Positions 44,383-52,736 of a stretch of DNA of 64,000 bases are shown here, piece after piece. The notes under the pieces are model-generated. The model saw only the letters and a program-made list of their open reading frames with translations. It was not told the origin of the DNA and did not search any database. Source of the stretch: SB21 sp964415295 (GTDB lineage Bacteria > CLD3 > SB21); the NCBI GenBank assembly GCA_964415295.1, contig CAYPYN010000002.1:525999-589998 (forward strand), in the 5' to 3' direction. Each line of letters opens with the position of its first letter. Within the stretch, counting starts at the first letter, position 1. Made by a program: the position numbers and the translations under genes.

Positions 44383-44778
44383 ATGATGAAAAAAGTATTG
44401 ATTTCCACGGTAACTGTTTTTGTAGCATGGCAGGTTCTGGATTTTGTTCTTCACAATTTGCTATTGATGAAGGCGTATGAGGCGTCCGCTTCGATGTGGC
44501 GACCTATGGAAGAAATGAAAATGGGATTGATGTTTTTTGTCAGCGCCGTTACTGCGTTCATTTTTGTCTGGGTCTACGCCAAATTCGTATCGCCCAAGAG
44601 CCTGATTATCGGTCTTCAATACGGGGTGATCCTCGGTGTCAGTTACGGGATCGGTATGGGCTACGGCACTTACGCCGTCCAACCATTACCTTACAACATT
44701 GCCTTGAGCTGGTTCCTGGGAACCATAGTGAGTATGGGTGTGGCTGGCCTATTGACCGGACTGATCGTAAAAGAATAG
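44383..44778 (+). CDS. Four-helix membrane protein, unknown function
   Basis: 131 residues with four hydrophobic helices (~3-28, 47-67, 75-95, 103-128). The first turn contains DFVLHNLLLMKAYEA. Gly-rich third helix (GVILGVSYGIGMGYGTY). Strong RBS AGGAGGAG upstream of tandem ATG codons; the second is three nt further. Similar small membrane proteins occur in many bacteria. Closed by an intrinsic terminator. Confidence 0.72.
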   Translation: MMKKVLISTVTVFVAWQVLDFVLHNLLLMKAYEASASMWRPMEEMKMGLMFFVSAVTAFIFVWVYAKFVSPKSLIIGLQYGVILGVSYGIGMGYGTYAVQPLPYNIALSWFLGTIVSMGVAGLLTGLIVKE

Positions 44779-44800
44779 ATCTTTTTCAAATCTTTTGATG

Positions 44801-44833
44801 AGCTCCGGAAACATCCGTTTTCGGAGCTTTTTT
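44801..44833 (+). terminator. Intrinsic terminator
   Basis: GCTCCGGAAAC / GTTTTCGGAGC arms (about 44802-44812 and 44817-44827, one G-T pair), short loop, six T. Confidence 0.9.
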
Positions 44834-44922
44834 GTTTTCCCGCGCCTTGCTGATCCCCGTGCCGGTTTTCAGCCATAGACGTCGGGAGGTTCGCATCACA
44901 TCATTTCATCGGGAGATACCGC

Positions 44923-45411
44923 ATGCCGGATAACAGAAAAGAAGCAGGCATCGTTCATAGCGAATTGGAAGTATTGATCCATGCTTCTCACAAAACTGTG
45001 TGGAAAGCGCTGACCAGGGACATCCATCGCTGGTGGCCGAATGAGTTTTTTGCCATGCCACGGTCAAAGAAATTCGTTCTGGAAGCAAAGCTCGGCGGAC
45101 GCATGTATGAAACGGCCGGAACCAGAGGCGGGGTGATCTGGGGAACGGTCATCGCGATCGAGCCGTTTCGTTTCATAAACATCGCCGGCTATCTTGCGCC
45201 GCCCTTCGCAGGCCCGGGAACGACTTTGTTCAGGCTGAGTCTGGAAAACAAAGGAGCCGGCGAAACGCTCCTCCGCGTTTCCGATTCCATTATCGGCCTT
45301 GTAACGGATCAGACGCAAAACGCCGCGGAAGAGGGCTGGAAAGTGCTTTTTTCTGAAAAGCTGAAGACATTCGTCGAAAAGAAGAGAACCCGTAAAAAAC
45401 GGCGTACATAG
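44923..45411 (+). CDS. SRPBCC (AHSA1-like) domain protein
   Basis: 162 residues. ELEVLIHASHKTVWKALTRD is the N-terminal strand-helix of the START-like fold, followed by WWPNEFFAM, KLGGRMYE, GTVIAIEPFRFINIAG, RVSDSIIG and a C-terminal helix ending in a Lys/Arg tail. Typical AHSA1/polyketide-cyclase-like cytosolic protein with an unknown hydrophobic ligand. RBS TCGGGAGAT. Confidence 0.85.
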   Translation: MPDNRKEAGIVHSELEVLIHASHKTVWKALTRDIHRWWPNEFFAMPRSKKFVLEAKLGGRMYETAGTRGGVIWGTVIAIEPFRFINIAGYLAPPFAGPGTTLFRLSLENKGAGETLLRVSDSIIGLVTDQTQNAAEEGWKVLFSEKLKTFVEKKRTRKKRRT

Positions 45412-45500
45412 TCATGAGTTACTGCAAAGGTCTTTTCAGATGGACCGCATGACGGCAAGACGTCCTCTCCATTCATAATCATGATTCTCAGAGGCAACAT

Positions 45501-46169
45501 ATGCATCCGATGGTGACGTATCTGCGGGAGGAATTGATGAGATCCGCCGATCCCCAAAAAGCGGCGCCGATGAAGTCCTATATGAAAGGTCTGCAGGATT
45601 TTTACGGCGTACCGATGCCCGTCCGCAAAAGGATCCTCATGCAGGCGAGAAAAAAATTCACGCTCGCCTCGTTTGAGGATTACGAAAGCGTTCTGACGGA
45701 ATTATGGCAGGGACTGCGCCGTGAAGAATTGTATCTGGCGATCGACATCGGGATATACTACAGGAAGTTCCGCACAGACCGCGCCATGCCTTTGTATGAA
45801 AGGATGCTCAAAACGGCGGACAATTGGGATACCGTGGACCTTGTGGCCTCGCGTCTTGTCGGTGAACTGGTTATGGCCAATCGGAAGCACGAACGAACGC
45901 TGGAACGGTGGATACGTTCGAAGAATCTGTGGCTTCGGCGTACGGCCCTCCTGGCCCATCTGAATCACAAGAAGGAAACCAACAAAGCCTTACTGGAAAA
46001 GACCATACTTTACATGATCGATGAAAAAGAATTCTTCATTCAAAAAGCCATCGGCTGGGTCCTGCGTCAGTATGCGCGAACGGACGCGGCATGGGTTCGG
46101 CGATTCGTCAAGACGCATGAAAAGCGGATGTCCGGACTCAGCCGGCGCGAAGCCATGAAGCATTTATGA
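45501..46169 (+). CDS. AlkD-type DNA alkylation repair glycosylase
   Basis: 222 residues made of HEAT-like helices. KSYMKGLQDFYGVPMPVRKR and NWDTVDLVASRLVGELV (with the catalytic Asp of the family), then LWLRRTALLAHLNHKKETN and EFFIQKAIGWVLRQYARTD, are AlkD hallmarks. Removes 3- and 7-alkylpurines without base flipping. Together with the AlkC-like gene at 41992 it gives the cell two alkyl-base glycosylases within 4 kb. Confidence 0.92.
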   Translation: MHPMVTYLREELMRSADPQKAAPMKSYMKGLQDFYGVPMPVRKRILMQARKKFTLASFEDYESVLTELWQGLRREELYLAIDIGIYYRKFRTDRAMPLYERMLKTADNWDTVDLVASRLVGELVMANRKHERTLERWIRSKNLWLRRTALLAHLNHKKETNKALLEKTILYMIDEKEFFIQKAIGWVLRQYARTDAAWVRRFVKTHEKRMSGLSRREAMKHL

Positions 46170-46179
46170 ACGGCGGAAG

Positions 46180-46671
46180 CTACAGCAGATTGGTATGATG
46201 GCTGAAAATGGAAACAAATTCCTCCAGCCCTTTCTGGTCTTCGGGGCCGAATCTTTCAGGAACAGGACTGTCGATATCGAGCACGCCGATGAGCCGGTTG
46301 AACTTAACGATCGGCACGACGATCTCGGAATGGGATGCGCTGTCGCAGGCGATGTGGCCCGGAAAAGCATGGACATCTTTGACCACGACCGTTTCCTTCT
46401 TTTGCGCGGCCGTACCGCATACCCCGCGGCCTAAGGCAATTCGCACGCACGCCGGCTTTCCCTGGAAAGGTCCGAGTACCAGTTCGTTGTGCTTAAGAAA
46501 ATAAAATCCCGCCCAATTGACCTCCGGCAACAAATGATACAGCAGGGCCGCCGCGTTGGACGCATTGGCGATCAGGTCCTTTTCGCCCTCCAGCAGGTGC
46601 TCAAGCTGGGAGTTGATGTGGCGGTACAATTCCGCCTTGGTCTTGAATGTTTGTGACGTGAGGCTGTACAA
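46180..46671 (-). CDS. Free methionine-(R)-sulfoxide reductase (GAF-domain fRMsr)
   Basis: 163 residues, single GAF domain. WAGFYFLKHNELVLGPFQGK, ACVRIALGRGVCGTAA (two redox Cys), HIACDSASHSEIVVPIVK (third catalytic Cys) and IGVLDIDSPVPERF match fRMsr (YebR/YtsP type) throughout. It reduces free Met-R-sulfoxide and so complements MsrB at 21865. Convergent with the AlkD-type gene, 10 nt apart. Confidence 0.93.
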   Translation of the reverse strand: MYSLTSQTFKTKAELYRHINSQLEHLLEGEKDLIANASNAAALLYHLLPEVNWAGFYFLKHNELVLGPFQGKPACVRIALGRGVCGTAAQKKETVVVKDVHAFPGHIACDSASHSEIVVPIVKFNRLIGVLDIDSPVPERFGPEDQKGLEEFVSIFSHHTNLL

Positions 46672-46701
46672 TTTTTATCCTTATATTTTAATCCGTTAGT
46701 C

Positions 46702-46738
46702 CAGTTCTCGTTCGCGCCTTTGGCGCTTACTCGAACTG
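46702..46738 (-). repeat. Palindromic element, left flank of the GIY-YIG pseudogene
   Basis: 37-nt imperfect palindrome. On the minus strand it starts CAGTTCGAGTAAGCGCC and ends GGCGCGAACGAGAACTG. It shares the CA(G/C)TTCGAGT...GAACGAGAA(C/G)TG frame with the element at 47028-47058 (opposite orientation) and a 13-nt core GCGAACGAGAACT with 55410-55448. Confidence 0.7.
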
Positions 46739-46758
46739 ACATTGCAAGCTAAATAAAA

Positions 46759-47003
46759 TTATCTTTGTTTTGGTTTCAGGGATAGCTTTCGAATACTTTC
46801 CCAGTCATTTTTGAACAAAGCTTCTTTCTTTTTTCTTGACCAATTTTTTAATCTCTTCTCAAAGGTAATGGCATCAATCGGGTTATTGAATGTTTCGCAA
46901 AACTTCAAAACCAAAGGACGTCTGGAACGTCAACATTATTGGTTACACCTGTCTAATAAGTTTTGTCGGCACATGGAACAACATATACAAAGTAACTCTT
47001 CAT
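46759..47003 (-). pseudogene. Decayed GIY-YIG endonuclease gene
   Basis: From ATG at 47003 the frame reads MKSYFVYVVPCADKTY, then an in-frame TAG (46953-46955), then TGVTNN: the GIY-YIG N-terminal motif with one nonsense mutation. After a shift near 46920-46940 the sequence continues in another frame as RPLVLKFCETFNNPIDAITF and EKRLKNWSRKKKEALF and ends at a TAA (46759-46761). About 15-20 codons that normally follow TGVTNN (the helix with the conserved Arg) are missing. Small single-domain UPF0213/YhbQ-like GIY-YIG proteins are ~85-95 residues, so the remnant is otherwise nearly complete. Flanked by related palindromes. Confidence 0.82.
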
Positions 47004-47027
47004 TGGAAAGCCAGTATCATTTCCTGT

Positions 47028-47058
47028 CACTTCGAGTGAACACAGTGAACGAGAAGTG
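47028..47058 (+). repeat. Palindromic element, right flank of the GIY-YIG pseudogene
   Basis: 31-nt imperfect palindrome starting CACTTCGAGTGAACA and ending GTGAACGAGAAGTG, inverted relative to 46702-46738. It also abuts the stop of the PBP1A gene and may act as its transcript end. Confidence 0.7.
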
Positions 47059-49398
47059 TCAATATCCTACGCCTTTCTTCTTCTTACCCGGCTTCACACC
47101 GCTGTGAAGCAAGCACGGATCGGTCGGCTGGAATTTGGCGTTGAAGACTTCTTTGATCTTCTCCGGGCAGGACGGATTGGCCAATTGCCCCGATTCTTTG
47201 CAGACCTCCAGCCTCACCACGCCCGGCGGCATTTCAAAATCCTCTACGGGCAGATCCATATCCTTGAGCGCGCGGGCCATGAACCGGCCCCATACCGGCG
47301 CCGCGGTCACTTCGCCCGGATTCTTACTTCCGAGATTGAATTCATACGTATCAAAACCGACCCACACACCCGTAACGATCTGCGGTGTGAATCCGATGTA
47401 CCACCCATCCGACCATTTCTGCGTCGTACCGGTCTTGACGCCGGCGGGACGATCGAAACCGTACAAGCGCGCGAATTTCCCCGTACCGTAATCAATACTC
47501 GATTTCATCATATCCGCCATAATGTAGGCGGTCTCTTCGCTCAAAACCTCTTTGTATTTCGGGATATGCTGGTACACGATGTTGCCGTCGCGGTCTTCGA
47601 TCCGGAGGATGGAGACCGGTTCCACCCGGATACCTTTGTTGGCGAATACGCCATAAGACGAAACGATCTGCAGGGGCACGACATCCGAAACGCCGAGGGC
47701 GAGCGCGTCGACCGGCATGAGCGGCGTCTGAATGCCCATTTTCTGCGCGTAGGCCACAACCTGCTGCGGCGGGACGATCTCCTGCATCAGCCGGATCGCG
47801 ACGAGATTGAGCGAACGCGCGAGCGCGTCTCGAAGCGTGGTCGGGCCGCCGCGTTTACCATCGTAATTCTGCGGCGTCCACCGCTTGCCGTCCTCCATGA
47901 TGAGCACGACGTCCTGATTGAGTAATTTGAATGCGGGCGAGTACCCGTTATCGATGGCGACGGTATAGAGGAACGGCTTGAACGTCGATCCCGGCTGGCG
48001 CGCGATCTGCGTGACGTGGTTGAGTTTGAACCGGTTGAAATCGCGTCCGCCGATCATGGCGAGGATATGGCCGTTGCTCGGATCGATCGCAACGAGGCTG
48101 GCCTGCACGGTACCGTAGAATTTGCACAGCGAATCCACGCTTCGCGGGTTCTTCAGAAGCGACGCGATCGTTTCGCGGTCCACGCCGTCCCGTTGCAGGT
48201 ATCTCGTTAAATAAGCGTTCGCGTTGGCTTTGACCACGCTCGCACCGAATCGGTCCAGACCGAGGAATTTCTCCTTAGCCGTCTCTTCATACGCCGTTTC
48301 CGCGGCGCGCTGGGCGCGCGTGTCCAGCGTCGTATAAACGCTGAGTCCGTCTTCGTAGATATTGAATTTCAAACTGTCCTGCAGGGCCTCGAGTTCCTGC
48401 CGCACGTGTTCCGAGAAATACGGCGCCGTACCGACGATCTCCTCTTCGCGCCGGTTGGTCATTACGACCCTTTCCTTCTTCGTCGCTTCGTATTGCGGCG
48501 GCGTGATATACCCGCAGTCCAGCATGCGCTTCAGAACGATGATCTTACGCCGGTCGGCCGCTTCGGGGTTCTTCACATAATAGGACGGCGCCTGCAGATG
48601 GCCGATCAGGTATGCCGATTCCGCCAGCGTCAGTTCCTGCGCGTCCTTACCGAAGAAATTCTTCGCGGCGGACTGTATCCCGAACGCATCCAGTCCGAAA
48701 TACATGTGCGTGAGATACATTTCGATGATCTCGTTCTTGGAGTAAGTCTTTTCGATCTGGATGGCCGTCAGGATCTCTTTGATCTTGCGCGACAATTTTT
48801 TTTCTGGATCGAAGTACAGATTGCGGGCCAGCTGCTGCGTGAGGGAACTGAATCCTTCTTTGGAGCTGAGACTGGCGGTATTGACCATAGCGGCTTTGAC
48901 GAAGCGGATCATATCCACGCCCCAATGATTGTAGAAGCGGTGGTCCTCGGTGGCGAGCAGGGCGTTGATCACGTCTTTCGGGATCTGATTGAACGGCACG
49001 CGCGTGCGGCGTTCCTTGTAAAATTCTTTGATCACTTTGCCGTCGACGGAATAGACCTTGGTGGACAGCTTCGGTTCGTACACTTCCAATTGCGCAATCG
49101 ACGGCAGGTCGCGGCTGAAATAAACGGCAAAGAACCCTATAATAAAAACGGTAGCGACCACGGCGACGCCGAACAGGTGAACGGCGCGCCAGTAAGGATG
49201 GACCGAAGGCGGGCGCGGATCTTTGATCCGTTCGGCGTGTTTGGGACGAACGGGATATTTACCGGTTTGATTCAATGCCGTATCCTGCGATGCTTCGTTC
49301 TTTTCGGAGACCGTTACTTCCGGCCGAGGATCTTCGGGGATCTCGTCCTTCTTTTCAGGGATCGGTTCAACTTCCCCGTCGCGTTTTTTTCTTAACAT
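47059..49398 (-). CDS. Class A penicillin-binding protein (PBP1A-type transglycosylase/transpeptidase)
   Basis: 779 residues. Cytoplasmic acidic/Lys-rich tail (~1-70), TM helix (~73-95), glycosyltransferase 51 domain (ATEDHRFYNHWGVD with the catalytic Glu; SSLTQQLARNLYF; RKIKEILTAIQIE), then a transpeptidase domain with RQPGSTFKPF (SxxK Ser), ARSLNLVAIR (SxN) and GVKTGTTQKWSDGW (KTG). Polymerises and cross-links peptidoglycan in the periplasm. A C-terminal tail with CKESGQLANPSCPEK has paired Cys. Likely the last gene of a unit with the GNAT and UbiX genes upstream. Confidence 0.95.
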   Translation of the reverse strand: MLRKKRDGEVEPIPEKKDEIPEDPRPEVTVSEKNEASQDTALNQTGKYPVRPKHAERIKDPRPPSVHPYWRAVHLFGVAVVATVFIIGFFAVYFSRDLPSIAQLEVYEPKLSTKVYSVDGKVIKEFYKERRTRVPFNQIPKDVINALLATEDHRFYNHWGVDMIRFVKAAMVNTASLSSKEGFSSLTQQLARNLYFDPEKKLSRKIKEILTAIQIEKTYSKNEIIEMYLTHMYFGLDAFGIQSAAKNFFGKDAQELTLAESAYLIGHLQAPSYYVKNPEAADRRKIIVLKRMLDCGYITPPQYEATKKERVVMTNRREEEIVGTAPYFSEHVRQELEALQDSLKFNIYEDGLSVYTTLDTRAQRAAETAYEETAKEKFLGLDRFGASVVKANANAYLTRYLQRDGVDRETIASLLKNPRSVDSLCKFYGTVQASLVAIDPSNGHILAMIGGRDFNRFKLNHVTQIARQPGSTFKPFLYTVAIDNGYSPAFKLLNQDVVLIMEDGKRWTPQNYDGKRGGPTTLRDALARSLNLVAIRLMQEIVPPQQVVAYAQKMGIQTPLMPVDALALGVSDVVPLQIVSSYGVFANKGIRVEPVSILRIEDRDGNIVYQHIPKYKEVLSEETAYIMADMMKSSIDYGTGKFARLYGFDRPAGVKTGTTQKWSDGWYIGFTPQIVTGVWVGFDTYEFNLGSKNPGEVTAAPVWGRFMARALKDMDLPVEDFEMPPGVVRLEVCKESGQLANPSCPEKIKEVFNAKFQPTDPCLLHSGVKPGKKKKGVGY

Positions 49399-49433
49399 AA
49401 TGCTGTCACTTCAAAATTAACGATCCGACACGG

Positions 49434-49940
49434 TCAGACCGTCGGTCGCCTCCACCAGATCTTATCATCAACGGTCTTGAAGGGTTTGAAATCGTTTTTG
49501 ATCAGGGTCGCATGCGACGGCCGATTGGCCGCGTCGGTCTGCGCGATGATCGCGCGTATCTCTTTCTGCGTTTGGGCCCACCCGATGATCCCGCCGATCG
49601 CTTCCGTCATATAACCTTTATTCCGGTGCGGCGGTTCGGTGCCGTAGCCGATCTCCGTTTCCCCATCCGCCCCAGGTTCCCCCGTAAAAAGCAGGCCCGC
49701 CACGATCGTATTCTCGGCTTTTGAAACGACGGCCCACAGAGTATAGTACAAACAGTTCTTGTCCGGATCGGCCACATTGGGCAAAACAGAAGTTTCAAAA
49801 GCTTCCGCAAGATCCGGCGATATCTCACGCGGAGACGGGTTCAGACGCAGTTCGGATTCCAGGGTCTGATCCGGCCGGAGGTATTTTTTCAGCTGATCCA
49901 GGTTAAGCGGAAGGATGCGCAGTCTTTCCGTTTCGATCAT
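49434..49940 (-). CDS. RimJ/RimL-like GNAT acetyltransferase
   Basis: 168 residues from ATG at 49940. The open frame runs ~100 codons further upstream, but that part overlaps UbiX in another frame and is low-complexity Arg-rich, so it is not coding. Starts MIETERLRILPLNLDQL as in ribosomal-protein acetyltransferase-like enzymes; the acetyl-CoA site is GYGTEPPHRNKGYMTEAIGGIIGWA. Begins 2 nt after the UbiX stop, so it is co-translated with it. Substrate unknown. Confidence 0.87.
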   Translation of the reverse strand: MIETERLRILPLNLDQLKKYLRPDQTLESELRLNPSPREISPDLAEAFETSVLPNVADPDKNCLYYTLWAVVSKAENTIVAGLLFTGEPGADGETEIGYGTEPPHRNKGYMTEAIGGIIGWAQTQKEIRAIIAQTDAANRPSHATLIKNDFKPFKTVDDKIWWRRPTV

Positions 49941-49942
49941 CG

Positions 49943-50560
49943 TCAGCTTCCCCAGTCCCGGAACAGCCCGTGTTCTTCGACGCCGAGCAGATTCAGCACG
50001 CGGCCGGCGATGAAATCCGCCAGATCGTCGAGCGACCGCGGCTGCTGGTAAAAGGCCGGCATCGCCGGAACGATCATCGCGCCGGCTTCGGACAATTTGA
50101 GCATGTTCGCGATCTGAATCGAATTCATCGGCGTCTCGCGCGGCACCACGACCAACGGGAAACGTTCTTTCAGCGCCACATCGGCGGCGCGTTCGATCAG
50201 GTTGGCCGAAGCTCCGTGGGCGACGGCGGAGAGCGTTTTCATGGAGCAAGGTACGATCACCATACCGAGCCGGCGGCCGGAACCGCTGGCCATGGGCGCG
50301 GAAATGGATTCATTGGGCCACGTTCGGATGCGGCCTTTCATGATCGCGGCGCCGAAACGTTTTTTCAAAAAGGCTCCGATATCGGTCTTATCGAGATCGG
50401 CGCCCAACTCCACTTTGAACGTGATCTTGCCGGCGTCCGAGATGATAAAATCCACGTCGTATCCGTGCATCATCAGGTAGCGCAGCAGCCGCACGGCATA
50501 CAAGGCGCCGCTCGCACCGGTGACGGCTACCGTGAGCCGTTTATTTGATTTTGTTTTCAT
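49943..50560 (-). CDS. ubiX: UbiX/Pad1-family flavin prenyltransferase
   Basis: 205 residues from ATG at 50560; a TTG-initiated extension to 50596 is less convincing. N-terminal VAVTGASGALYAVRLLRYL is the FMN-binding motif, VVPCSMKTLSAVAHGASANL the second flavin/isoprenyl loop, and LVVVPRETPMNSIQIANMLKL the third. Makes prenylated FMN, the cofactor for UbiD-type decarboxylases in quinone or aromatic metabolism. No ubiD is in the window. The neighbouring radical SAM gene shares the strand. Confidence 0.93.
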   Translation of the reverse strand: MKTKSNKRLTVAVTGASGALYAVRLLRYLMMHGYDVDFIISDAGKITFKVELGADLDKTDIGAFLKKRFGAAIMKGRIRTWPNESISAPMASGSGRRLGMVIVPCSMKTLSAVAHGASANLIERAADVALKERFPLVVVPRETPMNSIQIANMLKLSEAGAMIVPAMPAFYQQPRSLDDLADFIAGRVLNLLGVEEHGLFRDWGS

Positions 50561-50614
50561 CGGAAAAAATATAGTTGAATTAATGTACTTAGTCAATCGG
50601 CCTTGCCGTAATAC

Positions 50615-50791
50615 TAACCACTAAGCCCACAAAGACTTTCACAGAGGACACAAAAGCATGCTTTTTTGCTGCACTTTTTTAGTCCGTGCGTACCGTGGAA
50701 TTCAATTCCGCGATACAAGTGTCTCGCCTATTTCAAAAAACCAAAAAACTCGGCGTCCTTTGCGTGAATTCCTTTGTGCTCTTTGTGGTTA
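50615..50791. repeat. Imperfect terminal-inverted-repeat element A
   Basis: Begins TAACCACTAAGCCCACAAAG and ends with the near reverse complement (...CTTTGTGCTCTTTGTGGTTA), ~177 bp. An internal hairpin GTGGAATTCAATTCCGC lies near 50695-50712. A related smaller element flanks the other side of the radical SAM gene. The plus-strand frame of 412 codons crossing this region is not a gene. Confidence 0.55.
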
Positions 50792-50798
50792 TAGCTTT

Positions 50799-51845
50799 TT
50801 ACAAATCTGTTCTGCGCGCATTGCGGAATTTACGGAAATTATCCATCGCCTGCCCGACCGACTTAGGCCTCACCGCCAGATAACGCTGCGTGTAACATGT
50901 GGTCCAGCAGCCTTCGCAGCGGCTGTACTCGTCGAGCCGTTTCTGATATTCGTAGCTGGAAAAAATATCTTTGAGGCTCTGCCGGAAAACATTGCCGATG
51001 GGATTGCCTTTGCACAAATGTACGTCGCCGTTCTCCATGATCGTCGTGCGCGTGGACAGGTATTTCGACTCCACAAACGGGCACCAGTTGAGATTCGGAT
51101 TCTCAATATACGGCGCGATGCCTTCGATGAAAGTGTCGAGATTCATGATATCCGGATTGCCTTTGAGGAAGGCGATCAGTTTATTGAGCCTTTCGCCGGA
51201 CCGAACGACCATATCGTCGTTGTACCGCGTGGAGAAGGTCAGCGTATGATACAATCCGATCGTGGATTTCCATCCGAGGCTTTTGACGTGCGCGATGATG
51301 TCGGGGATCTGCTCCATATTCTTGTTGCTGATCACCGTATTGGCGTAGAGAACGGACCGCTTCTTCGATTTTTTCTGGATGCTCCGGCGCATATCCGATA
51401 TCATCCGCATCCGTTCCGTGACGGTCTTGTCGTAATCTTTGCACCCGCGCAGATCGTCGCCGATCTCGCCGAAGCCGTCGAACGACGTCTGAATATGCAT
51501 CCCGTTCTCCAGGCATACTTTAGCGGACGGCTCGATCTTTTCCGGTTTATTATAAAGACCGGTCACCAGCGTCGTTGCGTATTGGAAGGTGCGATCGGCC
51601 TCGAGCATCATTTCGGGGAGTTCCTCCACCACGGTCGTCTCTCCCCCGGAGATAAAACCGACATAAGCGCCATAGTCGCGCAGATGGGCCATGACGCGGC
51701 GGAATTCCTCCAGCGTCATCGTGTGCGTGTTTTTAAAAGGGATCACGCACTGCAGGCAACGCTGCGTGCAGATGTAAGTGATGCGCACTTCCGTGCTGGA
51801 GTTGAACGGCCGTCCGTTCGCGAGGTTATTGAGTATTTTGAACAA
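50799..51845 (-). CDS. Radical SAM protein with C-terminal Cys cluster (SPASM-like)
   Basis: 348 residues, TTG start at 51845. The SAM-binding [4Fe-4S] motif is ITYICTQRCLQCVIPF (CxxxCxxC), followed by GFISGGETTVVEELPEM. The C-terminal third has WCPFVESKYLS, GDVHLCKGNPIGNV and SRCEGCWTTCYTQRYLA, a SPASM/twitch-like auxiliary cluster pattern. It probably modifies a peptide or small metabolite; target unknown, and no precursor peptide is evident nearby. It sits upstream of ubiX but ~240 bp away, with a repeat element between. Confidence 0.88.
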   Translation of the reverse strand: MFKILNNLANGRPFNSSTEVRITYICTQRCLQCVIPFKNTHTMTLEEFRRVMAHLRDYGAYVGFISGGETTVVEELPEMMLEADRTFQYATTLVTGLYNKPEKIEPSAKVCLENGMHIQTSFDGFGEIGDDLRGCKDYDKTVTERMRMISDMRRSIQKKSKKRSVLYANTVISNKNMEQIPDIIAHVKSLGWKSTIGLYHTLTFSTRYNDDMVVRSGERLNKLIAFLKGNPDIMNLDTFIEGIAPYIENPNLNWCPFVESKYLSTRTTIMENGDVHLCKGNPIGNVFRQSLKDIFSSYEYQKRLDEYSRCEGCWTTCYTQRYLAVRPKSVGQAMDNFRKFRNARRTDL

Positions 51846-51863
51846 TCGTCTGCCTTTTTTTGT

Positions 51864-51949
51864 TTAACCGCAGAGAGCGCTGAGAAAATCTATTAAACGA
51901 TGACATCGCTTCGGACACTTATTGCGTCCTTTGCGCGCCTGGCGGTTAA
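51864..51949. repeat. Imperfect terminal-inverted-repeat element B
   Basis: 86 bp: starts TTAACCGCAGAGAGCGC and ends GCGCGCCTGGCGGTTAA, an imperfect inverted repeat. It contains the GCGTCCTTTGCG core also present in element A (50755-50765). Confidence 0.55.
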
Positions 51950-51964
51950 TGCTCTTCATTCAAT

Positions 51965-51997
51965 AAAAAGCCCCGCTCGGGTATACAAAACGGGGCT
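51965..51997 (-). terminator. Intrinsic terminator of the barrel-protein gene
   Basis: AGCCCCG (51969-51975) / CGGGGCT (51991-51997); T-tract on the minus strand. Confidence 0.82.
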
Positions 51998-52021
51998 GTA
52001 TGGAAATTATTTCACACCGGA

Positions 52022-52609
52022 TCAGAAATAGAACAGCAGGCCGCCGCTGAAATACGAGGCGTCCTGGTCATTGATATTGGCGCCGATCTCGCCGACAAAC
52101 GCCATCTTCTGTTGAACCGGGATATGGATGCCTCCGAATAGGTTGTACACATCATCCGAATCGGACGGATCGAGGATCAGTTTCATATTGAGTCCGCCGT
52201 ACAACGAGAAAGTGCTGAAGCGGTTGCCCACCGTACCGGCCAGATCGAGTCCGCCGACGGCATCGTTGGAAAAGGCTCCGGCGCGCAAGGTCAGTCCGAC
52301 ACCGCCCGGGCTGTCGTAGAATATCTGGTATGTGAGGCCTGCGCCGACATACGTTTCACCGCGGTTCAGGCCTACGTCCCCGTCGAGTTCAAATCGCGGC
52401 GCGAGTCCGTAACGCGCATGACCCAGTAATCCGAGCTTCTTAGGTCCTTTCAGATAATACTGACCTTCGGCGCCGAGCACGAACGCGCGTTGCTTGATCA
52501 CGGATGCCGGGCCGATGTAGCCGCCCTGGCTTCCCTGTCCGCCGTCACCGGCTTTCAGGTTTGTATGAAATACTGCCAATGCAAAAAGTGTTAAAATGAC
52601 CGATCTCAT
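52022..52609 (-). CDS. Putative outer-membrane beta-barrel protein
   Basis: 195 residues. Signal peptide ~1-20. Gly-rich start of the mature protein (GDGGQGSQGGYIGP), then repeated amphipathic strands (AFVLGAEGQYYLKG, LGLLGHARYGLAPRFELDGD, ETYVGAGLTYQIFY, GVGLTLRAGAF, STFSLYGGLNMKL, MAFVGEIGANI) and a C-terminal YFSGGLLFYF ending in Phe, as for barrels inserted by BamA. Function unknown. Monocistronic with its own terminator. Confidence 0.75.
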   Translation of the reverse strand: MRSVILTLFALAVFHTNLKAGDGGQGSQGGYIGPASVIKQRAFVLGAEGQYYLKGPKKLGLLGHARYGLAPRFELDGDVGLNRGETYVGAGLTYQIFYDSPGGVGLTLRAGAFSNDAVGGLDLAGTVGNRFSTFSLYGGLNMKLILDPSDSDDVYNLFGGIHIPVQQKMAFVGEIGANINDQDASYFSGGLLFYF

Positions 52610-52736
52610 GACCGCTCCTTTTTTTCTGAATGGATGTTCGGATAAAAAATCGCCTCCAAATTAACGAAATCACGGTCATAATGCAACTATATTAGCGCGG
52701 AAAAACCATTTTCGGGCCGGCTCGATCGCGCGTCAG

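Noticed and set aside
46811..47107. 98-codon plus-strand open frame
   Set aside because: It is antisense to the GIY-YIG pseudogene and overlaps the flanking palindrome and the PBP1A stop; the minus-strand reading has clear homology motifs.
50658..51896. 412-codon plus-strand open frame
   Set aside because: It is antisense to the radical SAM gene, which has CxxxCxxC and SPASM-like motifs. The frame is His/Arg-rich, has no family features and begins in repeat DNA.
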